Positions 8,876 to 17,907 of a stretch of DNA of 44,419 bases are shown one piece after another. A model generated the notes under the pieces. That model was not told the DNA's origin. It made no database searches and saw only the letters and a list, made by a program, of their open reading frames with translations. Position 1 is the stretch's first letter, and each line of letters starts with the position of its first letter. The translations under genes and the position numbers were made by a program. The stretch spans positions 1 to 44,419 of the forward strand of contig JAKPGL010000232.1 in NCBI GenBank assembly GCA_029550925.1, in the 5' to 3' direction. This DNA comes from Planctomycetota bacterium. GTDB taxonomy: Bacteria > Planctomycetota > Planctomycetia > Pirellulales > Thermoguttaceae.

Positions 8876-9703
8876 CTACTTTTGCCCCAGAAGATATAGC
8901 ATTTTATAGAGAGAAATGGGGGTGGAGGGCGTAATCGGTGTAAGAGGTTCCGGTTGGGCCAGGCCATCGCAGAGTTCGGGCGGCACCGGTTGCAACGGTC
9001 CGTAAAACAGCCGTTTCAGCCACGCCTTGCCTCGCATCGTTTTGGGGATCAGCCGAAGGGCCGCTGCTGCCCGGCGCAAGGCACGGATCGCCCGCCGCCG
9101 GAGCGAATCGGCTCGATCGGGAAACCCCACCCACATTTGGACCCCGAAGCCCGCTTCTTCCGCTAAAGCGGCAAGTTCTTTAGCAGTATAATAGCGCACA
9201 CTATAAGGACTGGGATTAAATCCCGGCCATTGGCAATTGACGCTCGAAACCAGCACCTGTCCCTGGGGCCGCAGCACCCGATGGGCCTCGGCAAAAAAAC
9301 GTTCCGGATGCGGCAGATAATAGATCGCTTCAAAGAGCAACACCAGATCAAACGAACCATCGTCGAAGGGCATCTCCTGAGCGTCGAACTGCTGGAGCTC
9401 GATGCCTGTTCGGCCCCGGTAGGATGCTTCGGCGTAGGTCAGGTTGTTTGGATCAATATCGCCGCCTACGACTCGGCGGGCCGTCCGACGCAAATATCCT
9501 AATCCCTGCCCCGCCCCACAGGCCGCCTCTAGCACCTCCCGATCCCGGGCGTACTGGGCGGCCCAATGATAACGGGTCATCAATATGGACAACTGTTCCT
9601 TATGGGCCAGATTGCCCGGCAGCTCGGTTACTCCAGTATAATCCGCCGTCCTACAGGGAGTTTTCTTACCCCGGCCAATTTCTTCTGCCAAAAGCAGGCC
9701 CAT
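8876..9703 (-). CDS. SAM-dependent methyltransferase, class I
   Basis: A 275-residue methyltransferase of the Methyltransf_11 type. The SAM-binding motif I is VLEAACGAGQGLG (about 57-69), followed by the acidic motif GGDIDPNN, the FDAQEMPFDDGSFD segment and the post-motif FFAEAHRVLRPQG. The ATG at 9703 is preceded by AAAGGAA and leaves 62 bp after the aminotransferase; the open frame extends further back but would overlap that gene. The basic C-terminal third (SLRRRAIRALRRAAAALRL) may contact membrane or a glycan substrate. It lies at the downstream end of the leftward polysaccharide locus, so a sugar or lipid-linked glycan is a reasonable but unproven substrate. Confidence 0.82.
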   Translation of the reverse strand: MGLLLAEEIGRGKKTPCRTADYTGVTELPGNLAHKEQLSILMTRYHWAAQYARDREVLEAACGAGQGLGYLRRTARRVVGGDIDPNNLTYAEASYRGRTGIELQQFDAQEMPFDDGSFDLVLLFEAIYYLPHPERFFAEAHRVLRPQGQVLVSSVNCQWPGFNPSPYSVRYYTAKELAALAEEAGFGVQMWVGFPDRADSLRRRAIRALRRAAAALRLIPKTMRGKAWLKRLFYGPLQPVPPELCDGLAQPEPLTPITPSTPISLYKMLYLLGQK

Positions 9704-9765
9704 CTGGTTTTCCTTTCGTATTCTGCCTCGGAAAAGAACGTGGAGGAAAGAAAGGAGGTTTTGCT

Positions 9766-10989
9766 TCAGGCGCATTTCCGCCGACACGGAGACGCCCCCG
9801 ACGAACAGTTCGTCCTGCTGGCCGAGCTGCTGTCGCCGCCCAGGCTCCGCAGCCGTCGGCAGGCCTCGTCGATATCGGCTTCCGGTTTGGCGTAGCAAAA
9901 CCGGAGGAAGTTTTCTCCACTGTCGTCATGGAAAAACGCCTCGCCCGGCACGCTGGCCACTTTGGTCTTCTCCAAAAGATACATGGCTTTTTCTTTACTG
10001 GTTCGGCCCGGCAACCTGGAGGCATCGGCCAGGATGTAATAGGCGCCCTGCGGTGCATACGGTTGCAGGCCCGTCTCCGCCAGGGCCGAACAGAGTTTGT
10101 CCCGCTTCCGCACAAAACTATCCCGAAGCTCCTGGTAGAAACTATCAGGCAATTGTTCGATACCGGCGGCTACGCCTACCTGCAGCGGCGCCGGCGCACA
10201 TACATATACAAGATCGTTCACATACCCGATCATCTCCGCCCAGCGCCGATCTGACACACTGTAACCGATTCGCCACCCGGTGATGCTAAACGTCTTGGAA
10301 TATCCCGAAATCGTAATGGTCCGGTCGGCAATTTCCGGCATAGCCCCAGGGCTGAGGTGTTGTCTGCCATCGTAAACAAAATATTCGTAAATCTCGTCGG
10401 TAAAAACAAATAGGTCATGTTCCAACGCCGCCGCCGCAATCGCTTCCAATTCCTCCCGGCTGAACACTTTGCCGGAGGGGTTGGCCGGCGTGCATACCAT
10501 GATCCCTTTTGTTCGAGGGGTAATGGCCCGCCGAAGTTCTGCCGGATCGAATCGCCAATCCGGCGGCGTCAGCCGAACATAGGCCGGAACCGCACCGACC
10601 GCCAGAAGAGTGTTCAAATGATACCCATAATACGGCTCAAACAAAATCACCTCATCGCCCGGATCCAGCAGGGCCAAACACGCACAATAAAACGCCCCGG
10701 TCGAACCGGCGCTGACCACGATGTCCGTCTCCGGATCGGCCAAAATCCCGTTGTACCGGAGCATCTTTTGGGCGATCGCCCGACGCAGCACGGCAAGACC
10801 GTCATACCGGGTGTAGGTATTGATTCCTTGCCGGATGGCTTCCTGGGCCGCCCGGGCCACCGGTTCCGGAACCCCACAATCGCATATTCCCTGGGCCAGG
10901 TTGATACCGCCCAGCCGGTCGCATTCGATCGTCATCACCCGGATTTCCGCCTGGGCAATGCTCGCAGATCGCTCACTTAAGCTTAACAC
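9766..10989 (-). CDS. Class I/II PLP-dependent aminotransferase
   Basis: A fold-type I aminotransferase of the aspartate/kynurenine aminotransferase group, 407 residues. Visible landmarks are NPSG (Asn170), the cofactor Asp198 (FTDEIY), Tyr201, the PLP lysine K232 in SGYSKTFSITGWRIGY and the carboxylate-binding R240 in the same segment. The start is GTG at 10989 with AGAGGAGAG upstream. The last 25 or so residues (rich in Ser, Cys and Arg) go beyond the usual end and may be a recent read-through extension. It follows the E1 pair and DegT gene, after a repeat-containing gap of about 270 bp, so it may belong to the same pathway or be an amino-acid enzyme by chance next door. Confidence 0.88.
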   Translation of the reverse strand: MLSLSERSASIAQAEIRVMTIECDRLGGINLAQGICDCGVPEPVARAAQEAIRQGINTYTRYDGLAVLRRAIAQKMLRYNGILADPETDIVVSAGSTGAFYCACLALLDPGDEVILFEPYYGYHLNTLLAVGAVPAYVRLTPPDWRFDPAELRRAITPRTKGIMVCTPANPSGKVFSREELEAIAAAALEHDLFVFTDEIYEYFVYDGRQHLSPGAMPEIADRTITISGYSKTFSITGWRIGYSVSDRRWAEMIGYVNDLVYVCAPAPLQVGVAAGIEQLPDSFYQELRDSFVRKRDKLCSALAETGLQPYAPQGAYYILADASRLPGRTSKEKAMYLLEKTKVASVPGEAFFHDDSGENFLRFCYAKPEADIDEACRRLRSLGGDSSSASRTNCSSGASPCRRKCA

Positions 10990-11049
10990 CGCTTCGACTC
11001 TCCTCTGGCGAAAACAAACTCTCTTCTGGGATTAAAAACTCTTTGCTAC

Positions 11050-11221
11050 AGTAATACTTCCTCTAAGTGAAGAAACTCCCATTTTTCCGAAAAGAAAGTC
11101 CAAAGGTTGTCATTCCAGCGCAAGCGGGAATCCAGTTTTGGGACAACAAGCCCCTTTTCTGCCTCCTCGCTTTCGTGGGGATGACACGAAGAGTTCCTCC
11201 CCTTTGGCTAAAATGTTATCT
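11050..11221. repeat. Dispersed palindromic element, copy B
   Basis: This gap between two aminotransferase genes holds the repeat core (11109-11135, one base different from copy A). A second partial inverted core lies at about 11170-11188 (CTTTCGTGGGGATGACA). The right end is GGCTAAAATGTTATC, the reverse complement of the GATAACATTTTAGCC type of terminus. The left end near 11050 (GTAATACTTCC) is degenerate, so that boundary is uncertain. Confidence 0.6.
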
Positions 11222-11260
11222 GCAATCAAAAATGTTCCGCTCCATCCCACTGGGAAAAGA

Positions 11261-12391
11261 CTATTTCCCGTAAAACGAGCGAACCACTTCGATTACATAA
11301 TCTATCTCTTCTTCATCGATTTCCACGTTCATGGGGAGCGAACATACTTCCCTGCTCAACGCCTCCGTTTCCGGAAAACCCCGATCCACCAATTTCAATG
11401 CTTTGTGTTTGTAGTACGGCTTCCGGAATTGGGTCAGCACTTCTACGCCGTTTTCTTTCAGGTAATTGGAAAAGGCATCGCCCTGTTTAGAACGAACCAC
11501 ATAGTTTTGATACACATGGACAAACCCAGGTTTTTCATAGTGGGGCAACGCCAGGTCGGGAATGTCTTCCAGACCTTGGCGGTACTGTTCCGCCAGCGCC
11601 TGGCGACGTTGAATCCAATGCGGCAGATGCCGAAGTTTGACGTCCAGAAACGCTGCCTGCAAGTTATCTAGCAGACAGGTAAATCCATGTCCATGATATT
11701 CCCCCGTATCTCTATCTTCCCCGTTAAACCGCATCCGCCGCACAAAAAGCGCTACATCGGGGTCATCCGTGGTAATGGCCCCTCCGTCTCCGTATCCGCC
11801 CAGGATCTTGAACGGATAAAAACTCCAGCAGCCTGTTAGTCCCCACGAGCCGGCTTTTTTTCCGTGGATGCTTGCTCCCAGACTCTGGCAGGCATCTTCC
11901 ACCACCACCAGGTTGTAGCGCCGGGCAATCTCCATAATCCGGGGCATATCGGCCATCCAACCGTTCAGATGCACCGGAATAATCGCTCGTGTGCGGGGCG
12001 TGATGGCTTCCTCGATCAGGTCCACGTTGATATTAAAATCCGGCCCCACATCGACCAAAACCGGCGTAGCCCCCACATTGACCACCGCCGAACAGGTCGC
12101 CACAAAGGTATGGGCCGGTACTATTACCTCATCGCCCGGTGCAATGCCTGCCGCTCGAAGCGACAAATGCAACGCATCATACCCGCTATTCAAGCCCACC
12201 GCATATTTGGTCCCTACAAACCGGGCCAGGTTCTCTTCAAATTCCCTAAGCTGCCTTCGATCGATCAAGTCCCCTTTCGTCATCACTTCGAAATAGGCTT
12301 GATCCAACTCCTCTTTCAACATCCGGTACAATTTCCCCGGATCCACAAACCGCACTTTCCGTTTCGGTCGTTCCAATATGGTCGGCGTCAT
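11261..12391 (-). CDS. DegT/DnrJ/EryC1/StrS family aminotransferase
   Basis: A PLP enzyme of the sugar aminotransferase family, 376 residues. It shows SGYDALHLSLRA, the cofactor Asp166 in VVEDACQSLGA and the PLP lysine K195 in SFYPFKILGGYGDGG. Such enzymes convert a keto-sugar nucleotide to an amino sugar, using glutamate. The ATG at 12391 has GGAAAGGG before it. It overlaps the end of the E1 beta gene by 146 bases, far more than the usual 4-base coupling. Together with the E1 alpha and beta genes it suggests a keto intermediate made by a TPP enzyme and then aminated; that link is inference. It differs from the wbpE-like gene at 26869, so the two probably act on different sugars. Confidence 0.87.
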   Translation of the reverse strand: MTPTILERPKRKVRFVDPGKLYRMLKEELDQAYFEVMTKGDLIDRRQLREFEENLARFVGTKYAVGLNSGYDALHLSLRAAGIAPGDEVIVPAHTFVATCSAVVNVGATPVLVDVGPDFNINVDLIEEAITPRTRAIIPVHLNGWMADMPRIMEIARRYNLVVVEDACQSLGASIHGKKAGSWGLTGCWSFYPFKILGGYGDGGAITTDDPDVALFVRRMRFNGEDRDTGEYHGHGFTCLLDNLQAAFLDVKLRHLPHWIQRRQALAEQYRQGLEDIPDLALPHYEKPGFVHVYQNYVVRSKQGDAFSNYLKENGVEVLTQFRKPYYKHKALKLVDRGFPETEALSREVCSLPMNVEIDEEEIDYVIEVVRSFYGK

Positions 12392-13370
12392 AAATTACCC
12401 TTTCCACCGCGTGGATGATCCTCTCTGGCGTCAAGTAATACGCTTGTTCCAACGATCGGCTTGTAGGAGCTGGCAGGTCCGGCAACGTTACCCGAACGAT
12501 CGGCCCCTTTATATATTTGAATACCATTTCGCTCATTCGGGCCGCTATCTCCGCCGCCGCCCCGCAGGTCCGCCATCCCCCGTCCACTACCACAAGCCGT
12601 CCCGTCTTCCGCACCGAATCGGCTACCAACTCCGCATCCCATGGTTTCAGACTCCGCAGATCGATCAGTTCCGCTTCGATGCCCCGATGGGCTAGTTCCC
12701 TACAGGCGGCCTCGGCCAAATGGACGGCATACGACCATGCCGCCACCGTGATATCCCGCCCCGGACGCCGGATTACCCCTCGCCCCAGGGGAACTTCATA
12801 CATCTCCTCCGGTACTTCCCCTTCCACATCATATAGCCACCGATCATCAATGTAGATGACCGGATTTTCATCCCGCACCGCCGCAATCAGCAGCCCCTTC
12901 GCGTCATACGGCGTGCTAGGCATCACCACCTTCAACCCCGGCACATGCATAAAAAAGGCGTGGAGGGCCTGAGAATGTTGGGCGCCTTGTTCTCCCCCGC
13001 GATTGATCGCCGCTCGAATCACCACCGGCACCGATATCTTTCCTCGGAATAAATACGACCAATTGGCCGCCTGATTGATGATCGGATCCATCGCCAAGAG
13101 CATGAAATCCATACGCGGGTGAAACACAATTGGGCGCATTCCAGCCATCGCCGCCCCAATCGCCGCCCCCGTTACCGTATTTTCTGAAACCGGACTATCC
13201 AGCACCCGATCCCGCCCAAAACGCTTATCCAAGTCCTTCAAACTGGCGCCCGCATACCAAGGACTCCATAATCCTTGGCCAATCAAAAACACGCGAGCGT
13301 CCGTTTCCAAAAGCTGCCAATGGGCCTCACAGATTGCCTGGGCATAGCTGATTCGTCGCATAGGGGCCAT
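12246..13370 (-). CDS. 2-oxo acid dehydrogenase E1 component, beta subunit-like
   Basis: This matches the E1 beta subunit of pyruvate, acetoin or branched-chain 2-oxo acid dehydrogenases. It has a transketolase pyrimidine domain in the first half (LDSPVSENTVTGAAIGAAMAG, including the glutamate that activates TPP) and a transketolase C-terminal domain (VVDGGWRTCGAAAEIAARM). ATG 13370 has GGAGG eight bases upstream. At 374 residues it is about 45 longer than usual. The extra tail after AVERVIYD reads across the start of the DegT gene and looks unlike the family, so the stop may have been displaced by a small indel. A 261-bp AT-rich gap without a gene separates it from E1 alpha. No E2 or E3 gene is present. 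Confidence 0.85.
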   Translation of the reverse strand: MAPMRRISYAQAICEAHWQLLETDARVFLIGQGLWSPWYAGASLKDLDKRFGRDRVLDSPVSENTVTGAAIGAAMAGMRPIVFHPRMDFMLLAMDPIINQAANWSYLFRGKISVPVVIRAAINRGGEQGAQHSQALHAFFMHVPGLKVVMPSTPYDAKGLLIAAVRDENPVIYIDDRWLYDVEGEVPEEMYEVPLGRGVIRRPGRDITVAAWSYAVHLAEAACRELAHRGIEAELIDLRSLKPWDAELVADSVRKTGRLVVVDGGWRTCGAAAEIAARMSEMVFKYIKGPIVRVTLPDLPAPTSRSLEQAYYLTPERIIHAVERVIYDADHIGTTETESAVCGSGEIVPDVERGVGSSLFRSDDERGLDRSKAA

Positions 13371-13631
13371 CCCTTGCCTCCTGCGAGAAGGAACCCCTCA
13401 TCCTTCACTGATGAACTTCGTCTGGGCCACGCTTTCCTCGAGGAGACTCTTTTGTTCTCTTATGGAAAGGATGAATGAAACACGCACTTTGGATAAAAGT
13501 CAGATAATTTACACAAAATAGATAAACCTTCTTGTTTTTAAGACGTTGCTCCCAATCTCTTTTTCTTCGGTGGAAAAACTACAAATGAAACCCCATCTTT
13601 TGAAAAACAACGGGCATTTATCCTTCCAATT

Positions 13632-14630
13632 CTATACATACACATACTCTCCCACTGTTTCTGGTCCTGGCAGGGGAGATTGCCGGGCAAATTGAAGGGC
13701 CGATTCTACTTCCTTTTCCACTTCCTCTTCAAGAGCATTTAACTGATCCTCCGAAACTCCCCACTTTAGCAGGGATCGCCGGAATCGAGCTAATGGGCAA
13801 CGGTCTAACCATTCCTGCAGTTCATCCCGCCGTTTCACCCCCACATCTTCGTCCCACCGATGCCCCACATGGCCACGCCACCGATAAGTCCGACACTCCA
13901 ACAGGCTCGGGCCTTGGCCTGTTCTCGCTCGGCTAGCCGCCTCGACCGCCGCCCGATACACGGCCAGCACATCATTCCCATCCAGCCGAATGCTCGGAAT
14001 CCCAAATAACCCTCCAATTTGATCCAAGTTGTCCAACGGCCGACGCTCGCTCAGATGCATATGACTAGCATAGAGGTTATTTTCAAGGACAAAAATCACC
14101 GGCAACCGATATAAGGCAGCCAGATTCACCGATTCAAAAAAATGCCCCTCTTCCGTGGCGCCATCGCCGAAAAATGCCGCCGCTACGTGTCGTTTGCCCT
14201 GCAGTTTGTAGGCCAATCCCGCCCCCACCGCCAGAGGAATCGTCCCCGCCACAATCGGCACGGTACCTAAAATTCCCACCTCCTTGGCCACCAAATGCAT
14301 CGAACCTCCCCGGCCGCCCGCACATCCAGTCTCTCGGCCCAATATCTCCGCCATCATCGCATGGAGATCGCCCCCCTTGGCCAAATAATGTCCATGCGAC
14401 CGATGATTCCCCCAGATCGTGTCTTCCGGCTCTAAGGCGGCGCAGACTCCCACGGCAATCGCCTCTTGTCCAATATACAAATGACAAGGACATTTCACTT
14501 CCCCGGCCGCCACCAGATCCGCCGCCACCTCCTCAAACCGCCGAATCCGCCGCATCATCCGATACATATGGATAAATAAAACCGTCTCTTTCTCGCTCGG
14601 ACATCCCGGTACTCGTTCTTGCTGTTCCAT
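13632..14630 (-). CDS. 2-oxo acid dehydrogenase E1 component, alpha subunit-like
   Basis: The alpha subunit carries the TPP-binding motif from GDG (155-157, FFGDGATEEGHFFE) to ENN (183-185), and the conserved HRSHGHYLAKG and GRGGSMHL segments. At 332 residues it is of normal length. AGGAGGG precedes the ATG at 14630. With the beta subunit it should form an alpha2beta2 decarboxylase that makes an activated aldehyde on TPP. Normally a lipoyl E2 takes this up, but none is nearby. In a polysaccharide locus beside a DegT aminotransferase, the pair may instead transfer the two-carbon (acyloin) unit to a sugar or keto acid. This role is inference; borrowing an E2 from elsewhere in the genome is the plain alternative. 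Confidence 0.87.
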   Translation of the reverse strand: MEQQERVPGCPSEKETVLFIHMYRMMRRIRRFEEVAADLVAAGEVKCPCHLYIGQEAIAVGVCAALEPEDTIWGNHRSHGHYLAKGGDLHAMMAEILGRETGCAGGRGGSMHLVAKEVGILGTVPIVAGTIPLAVGAGLAYKLQGKRHVAAAFFGDGATEEGHFFESVNLAALYRLPVIFVLENNLYASHMHLSERRPLDNLDQIGGLFGIPSIRLDGNDVLAVYRAAVEAASRARTGQGPSLLECRTYRWRGHVGHRWDEDVGVKRRDELQEWLDRCPLARFRRSLLKWGVSEDQLNALEEEVEKEVESALQFARQSPLPGPETVGEYVYV

Positions 14631-14684
14631 CTGACTTCCCTCCTGATGGTTGCTCCCAATTCTCCTTTCCTCCCACGACGCCTC

Positions 14685-15344
14685 TTAAGCCGCCATCCGT
14701 TGTTTGGGCGCCTCCGGTCGCCCGTAGGAGGCCAATTCCTTGGGCAGCCAATCCTTTCGGAATATTTTGATGAGTGTATAAATAATGATCTTCACATCGA
14801 TCCATACACTGTGCCGCCGAACATACTCCAATTGAAGCCGAAGTTTCGTCGGCCGAATCCACAACTCATACGCCCGGTCCGGGTCCTCCACCCCAGCCAA
14901 AACGGCACCTTCGTCCGCGTTCCATAAAGACGCCCAATCCGTAATCCCAGGCCGAATCGTTAATATCGCCCGCTCCTCCTCTGTATAAAGTTCTACATAT
15001 CGGGGGACTTCCGGCCTCGGCCCCACTAGGCTCATCTCCCCGCGAAGGACATTCAGCAGTTGCGGCAACTCGTCGATCTTATACTTCCGAAGCCAACGCC
15101 CAACACGGGTAATCCGACTGTCTTCGTCCGATGTGGAACTGACCCCCGTCCGCTCCGCATCAACCACCATGGTCCGAAACTTAAAAATCCGAAATAGCTT
15201 CCCGCCCCGACCCACTCGCCATCCCCGATAAAACACCGGCCCAGGCGAATTCAACTTGATCCACACCGCCGCAGCCGCCCATATCGGCCAGGTAAGCAAA
15301 ATCCCGAACAGACTCCCTGCAATATCAAGCAACCGCTTTAACAT
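14685..15344 (-). CDS. Initiating phosphoglycosyl transferase (PglC/WcaJ core type)
   Basis: This monotopic enzyme transfers a sugar phosphate from a UDP-sugar to undecaprenyl phosphate, starting the lipid-linked repeat unit on the cytoplasmic face. At 219 residues it is the small PglC-like form without the extra WcaJ helices. It has an N-terminal re-entrant hydrophobic segment with a proline break (LLTWPIW, 17-23), SPGPVFYR (33-40), KLFRIFKFRTM (49-59), the catalytic Asp-Glu pair in DELPQLLNVL (91-100) and GEMSLVGPRPE (102-112). It overlaps the preceding methyltransferase gene by 20 bases. It is the only initiating transferase in the locus. The sugar cannot be inferred from sequence alone; a diacetamido sugar or GlcNAc is a fair guess from the neighbours. 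Confidence 0.92.
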   Translation of the reverse strand: MLKRLLDIAGSLFGILLTWPIWAAAAVWIKLNSPGPVFYRGWRVGRGGKLFRIFKFRTMVVDAERTGVSSTSDEDSRITRVGRWLRKYKIDELPQLLNVLRGEMSLVGPRPEVPRYVELYTEEERAILTIRPGITDWASLWNADEGAVLAGVEDPDRAYELWIRPTKLRLQLEYVRRHSVWIDVKIIIYTLIKIFRKDWLPKELASYGRPEAPKQRMAA

Positions 15345-16158
15345 CGCTCTTAACCTCCTTGTATTCTAAATCGCTCTTGAGAATGCCAGCAGCCTTCTTT
15401 GGCTCGGCAAGCACAAATACCGCCATCCAGGCCCACCATTTCAGTCCTGGCAGTTTCAATAACACGGAGTCCACCGCTTCCAGGCATCGCCGGAGGAAGT
15501 GAAAACCAGAGAAACGACGAAATGGCACAGCGCCAAGAGTTGCCAAATGGAAAAATTGGAGAACTTCTACTTTGCTAAAGTATTTTCTAGCACCCTCGAT
15601 TTCTTTTTTGCCCAAAATATGCTCTGTTTCCCAGGCAGTTCGCAGATGAGGCGTTACTTTCCGGTATAGGTGAAACAGAGGATTGTGCCGTAATGCCTCT
15701 GTACAAATTACTATCCCATCTGGTTTAAGTATGCGAGCTAATTCGCTGTACGCCCTCTCCAAATTGAGGTGGTGAAGCGCTCCGTTGACCACGGCAAAGT
15801 CGAAAAAGTCATCGCTAAAACTCGTCGCCTCTGCGTCTCCTACTAGGAATCGAGCTTGGTGTCCTAGTCCTCTGGTAATCGCCTTGTTGGTGGCATTCTC
15901 AATGGACACTGGCGAAATATCTATGCCATACGCCATAGCTCCATTTTCAGCAAGCCAAATCGCAAAATTTCCATCCCCGCAGCAATAGTCTAGGACTCGC
16001 TTCCCCTTACTTCGCTCGAGAAGCCAGTTCTTTACAAACTCTCGATTACTTTGGGTGATCGTATAAAACTTCTTGTTCGAGGTATAGTACGAATCAGTTT
16101 TCAAATCTCCTCGCAACTGATCATGGAGAGTCTTTTCTTCTAACTTTCTTTGTTCCAT
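15325..16158 (-). CDS. SAM-dependent methyltransferase in polysaccharide locus
   Basis: A class I methyltransferase, 277 residues from the ATG at 16158, which has AGGAGAA seven bases upstream; an upstream in-frame start at 16248 lacks such a site. Motif I is VLDYCCGDGNFAIWL (55-69), then YGIDISP (77-83), AVVNGALHHL and ARILKPDGIVI. The C-terminal region contains Trp-rich hydrophobic segments (LKWWAWMAVFVL), as seen in methyltransferases working on lipid-linked glycans. It sits between a GT4 glycosyltransferase and the initiating transferase, so it probably methylates a sugar hydroxyl or caps the glycan. The gene is AT-richer than its flanks. Confidence 0.83.
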   Translation of the reverse strand: MEQRKLEEKTLHDQLRGDLKTDSYYTSNKKFYTITQSNREFVKNWLLERSKGKRVLDYCCGDGNFAIWLAENGAMAYGIDISPVSIENATNKAITRGLGHQARFLVGDAEATSFSDDFFDFAVVNGALHHLNLERAYSELARILKPDGIVICTEALRHNPLFHLYRKVTPHLRTAWETEHILGKKEIEGARKYFSKVEVLQFFHLATLGAVPFRRFSGFHFLRRCLEAVDSVLLKLPGLKWWAWMAVFVLAEPKKAAGILKSDLEYKEVKSDVKAVA

Positions 16159-16322
16159 CTTGAATTCTCCTATGCTAAAGGAATTGTTACTACCCAAAGG
16201 CAACTCCTTCTCAAAGAGTCCTCTGAATGACCATTGTCCCTCCGACAACTCCCCATATCTCTTCGGAAATTTCTCCTTTTGATTCTTCTGAGGATATGGG
16301 ACGTAAGGTTCTCTCTTTTCTT

Positions 16323-17600
16323 TTACGCTGCTTGGCGATGAACCCGTCCTATTTTGGCCGCCTCTTCGATATACTCCACATAGGCAGGATAAATCTTTTC
16401 TGCGTCAAAATAGTCTGCAAAAAGTTTTTTCGCCCGCATGGACATCCTGCTTAATTCATCCCTCTGGTGGATGATTTGTTTCACAAGAGATGCCAACCCT
16501 CCTACATTCGTAGGTTCATAGTTCCACCCACACTGATACCTTTCTAACAGTTCGTCCACTCCCCCAATGAGGGTCGAAAGGATTGGTAATCCCCCAGAAA
16601 GGTATTCCCCGATCTTATTGGGAAATGCTCCGTAAAAATTTGGTGTTTGAGGATAAGGGGCCAATCCGACGTCGGCACGCTTCATCAAACTCTGGATTTG
16701 GATGCCATCGACCCATCCCGGTAGAAAGACGGACCTTAGAGCTTTGGCTCGGTACCGAAGCCTCTCCAAAGCGTCTCCGCCTCCACATAAAATCCACCGC
16801 ACCGAGATTCCTTCTGTTTCGAGGATTCGGGCAGTTTCAACTACCGGCTCCAATATAAACTGTTGACTCATTGTTCCAAAAAAACAGATGGTCAAGTCTT
16901 CTGAGCCGGCCCGAACACCATGTCTATCCCAAAAATCTTTTCCCTCTTCCAAAACGCTTTCCGAATACTTTCGCGGTTGGTAGCCCAAGATGAATACACG
17001 ATCTCGTTGGCTCTGGACTCGACCTGCATAAGTAAGACCCCAGCAAAGCAATTCCGGGGTAACTCCTACCAGTCCTGCGGCCTGGCGGCACGCCCGTAAC
17101 GTCTGCGCAAAAAAGGGACGAAGCAAAAACCGCCCTACCTTGCGAAGCCATTTAGGAAACAATTCTAAAAATACGTCTGGCCATTGGTCCCGCAAATCCA
17201 CGATCAAGGGTATGCCTCGTTTGGCCGCATACTCGGCTCCGGCCGCACAAAAATCCTGGCTAGGAAGACTTGCTACAATAATATCCGGCGCCGGCTCCCG
17301 AGGGGCTAATTTCGCAAACTCACGAGCCACTTGAAAGTGGTCCACTATTCGCCATAAAGACACATTTTTTCGATACCCACAACTTGCCAATAAATACACT
17401 TCGCCCCTATCCCAAAGGGGTACTTTCACTGAGCGACGAACCCGATGCCGTTTATTGATATGGTCAAATGCCCCCGACCACCAAACAACCTCATGGCCCC
17501 TTGCTAAAAGACGCTCTGCCAAAACAGCAGTCCGCAGCAACCGAACCTGCGGCCCATCCATCGGTAGTGGTTCGCTAATCTGCAGCAGCCAAACTCGCAT
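16323..17600 (-). CDS. Glycosyltransferase family 4 (WbuB-like)
   Basis: A two-domain GT-B retaining glycosyltransferase, 425 residues. The N-terminal domain starts MRVWLLQISEPL and has an internal RDQWPD segment typical of WbuB-like enzymes. The C-terminal donor domain contains CFFGTMSQQF, VRWILCGGG, LPGWVDGIQIQSLMKRADVGLAPY and the nucleotide-sugar binding stretch FPNKIGEYLSGGLPIL, where the family's conserved glutamate lies. AAAGAGG precedes the ATG at 17600. WbuB-type enzymes often add the second sugar, frequently an N-acetyl amino sugar, to the lipid-linked primer. That would fit its place close to the initiating transferase, but donor and acceptor are not readable. Confidence 0.87.
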   Translation of the reverse strand: MRVWLLQISEPLPMDGPQVRLLRTAVLAERLLARGHEVVWWSGAFDHINKRHRVRRSVKVPLWDRGEVYLLASCGYRKNVSLWRIVDHFQVAREFAKLAPREPAPDIIVASLPSQDFCAAGAEYAAKRGIPLIVDLRDQWPDVFLELFPKWLRKVGRFLLRPFFAQTLRACRQAAGLVGVTPELLCWGLTYAGRVQSQRDRVFILGYQPRKYSESVLEEGKDFWDRHGVRAGSEDLTICFFGTMSQQFILEPVVETARILETEGISVRWILCGGGDALERLRYRAKALRSVFLPGWVDGIQIQSLMKRADVGLAPYPQTPNFYGAFPNKIGEYLSGGLPILSTLIGGVDELLERYQCGWNYEPTNVGGLASLVKQIIHQRDELSRMSMRAKKLFADYFDAEKIYPAYVEYIEEAAKIGRVHRQAA

Positions 17601-17649
17601 AAACCTCTTTCCATTTCCTACCAGTTAACTTCGGCGGAATTAAACTCCA

Positions 17650-17790
17650 CGTAACATTTTAGCCGAATGCAGTACCTCGTCATTCCCGCGCAAGCGGGAA
17701 TCCAAATTTTTACCGTCTGTTTATTTTCAACCGGATCCCCGTTTCCGCGGGGATGACAAAAGGGATACTCCGTTCTGCTGAAGTGGTACG
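17650..17790. repeat. Dispersed palindromic element, copy C
   Basis: A 141-base element between two glycosyltransferase genes. The left end CGTAACATTTTAGCCGAATG and the right end, read on the other strand as CGTACCACTTCAGCAGAACG, form imperfect terminal inverted repeats. Inside are the repeat core (17679-17704) and a second hairpin, CCCCGTTTCCGCGGGG (17737-17752). It has no coding capacity, like a miniature transposable element or a large REP-type unit. The rest of the 17601-17907 gap is AT-rich and holds no gene. Confidence 0.75.
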
Positions 17791-17907
17791 AAAAATCAAA
17801 TCTCTTATTTTTAGCTCTACTGTTTGATGATGCGAATTGCATCATCTGAATATATAAGAATTTTTCCTTAAAATTCTTATCTAATCATGAACAAATAGCC
17901 CTATATC

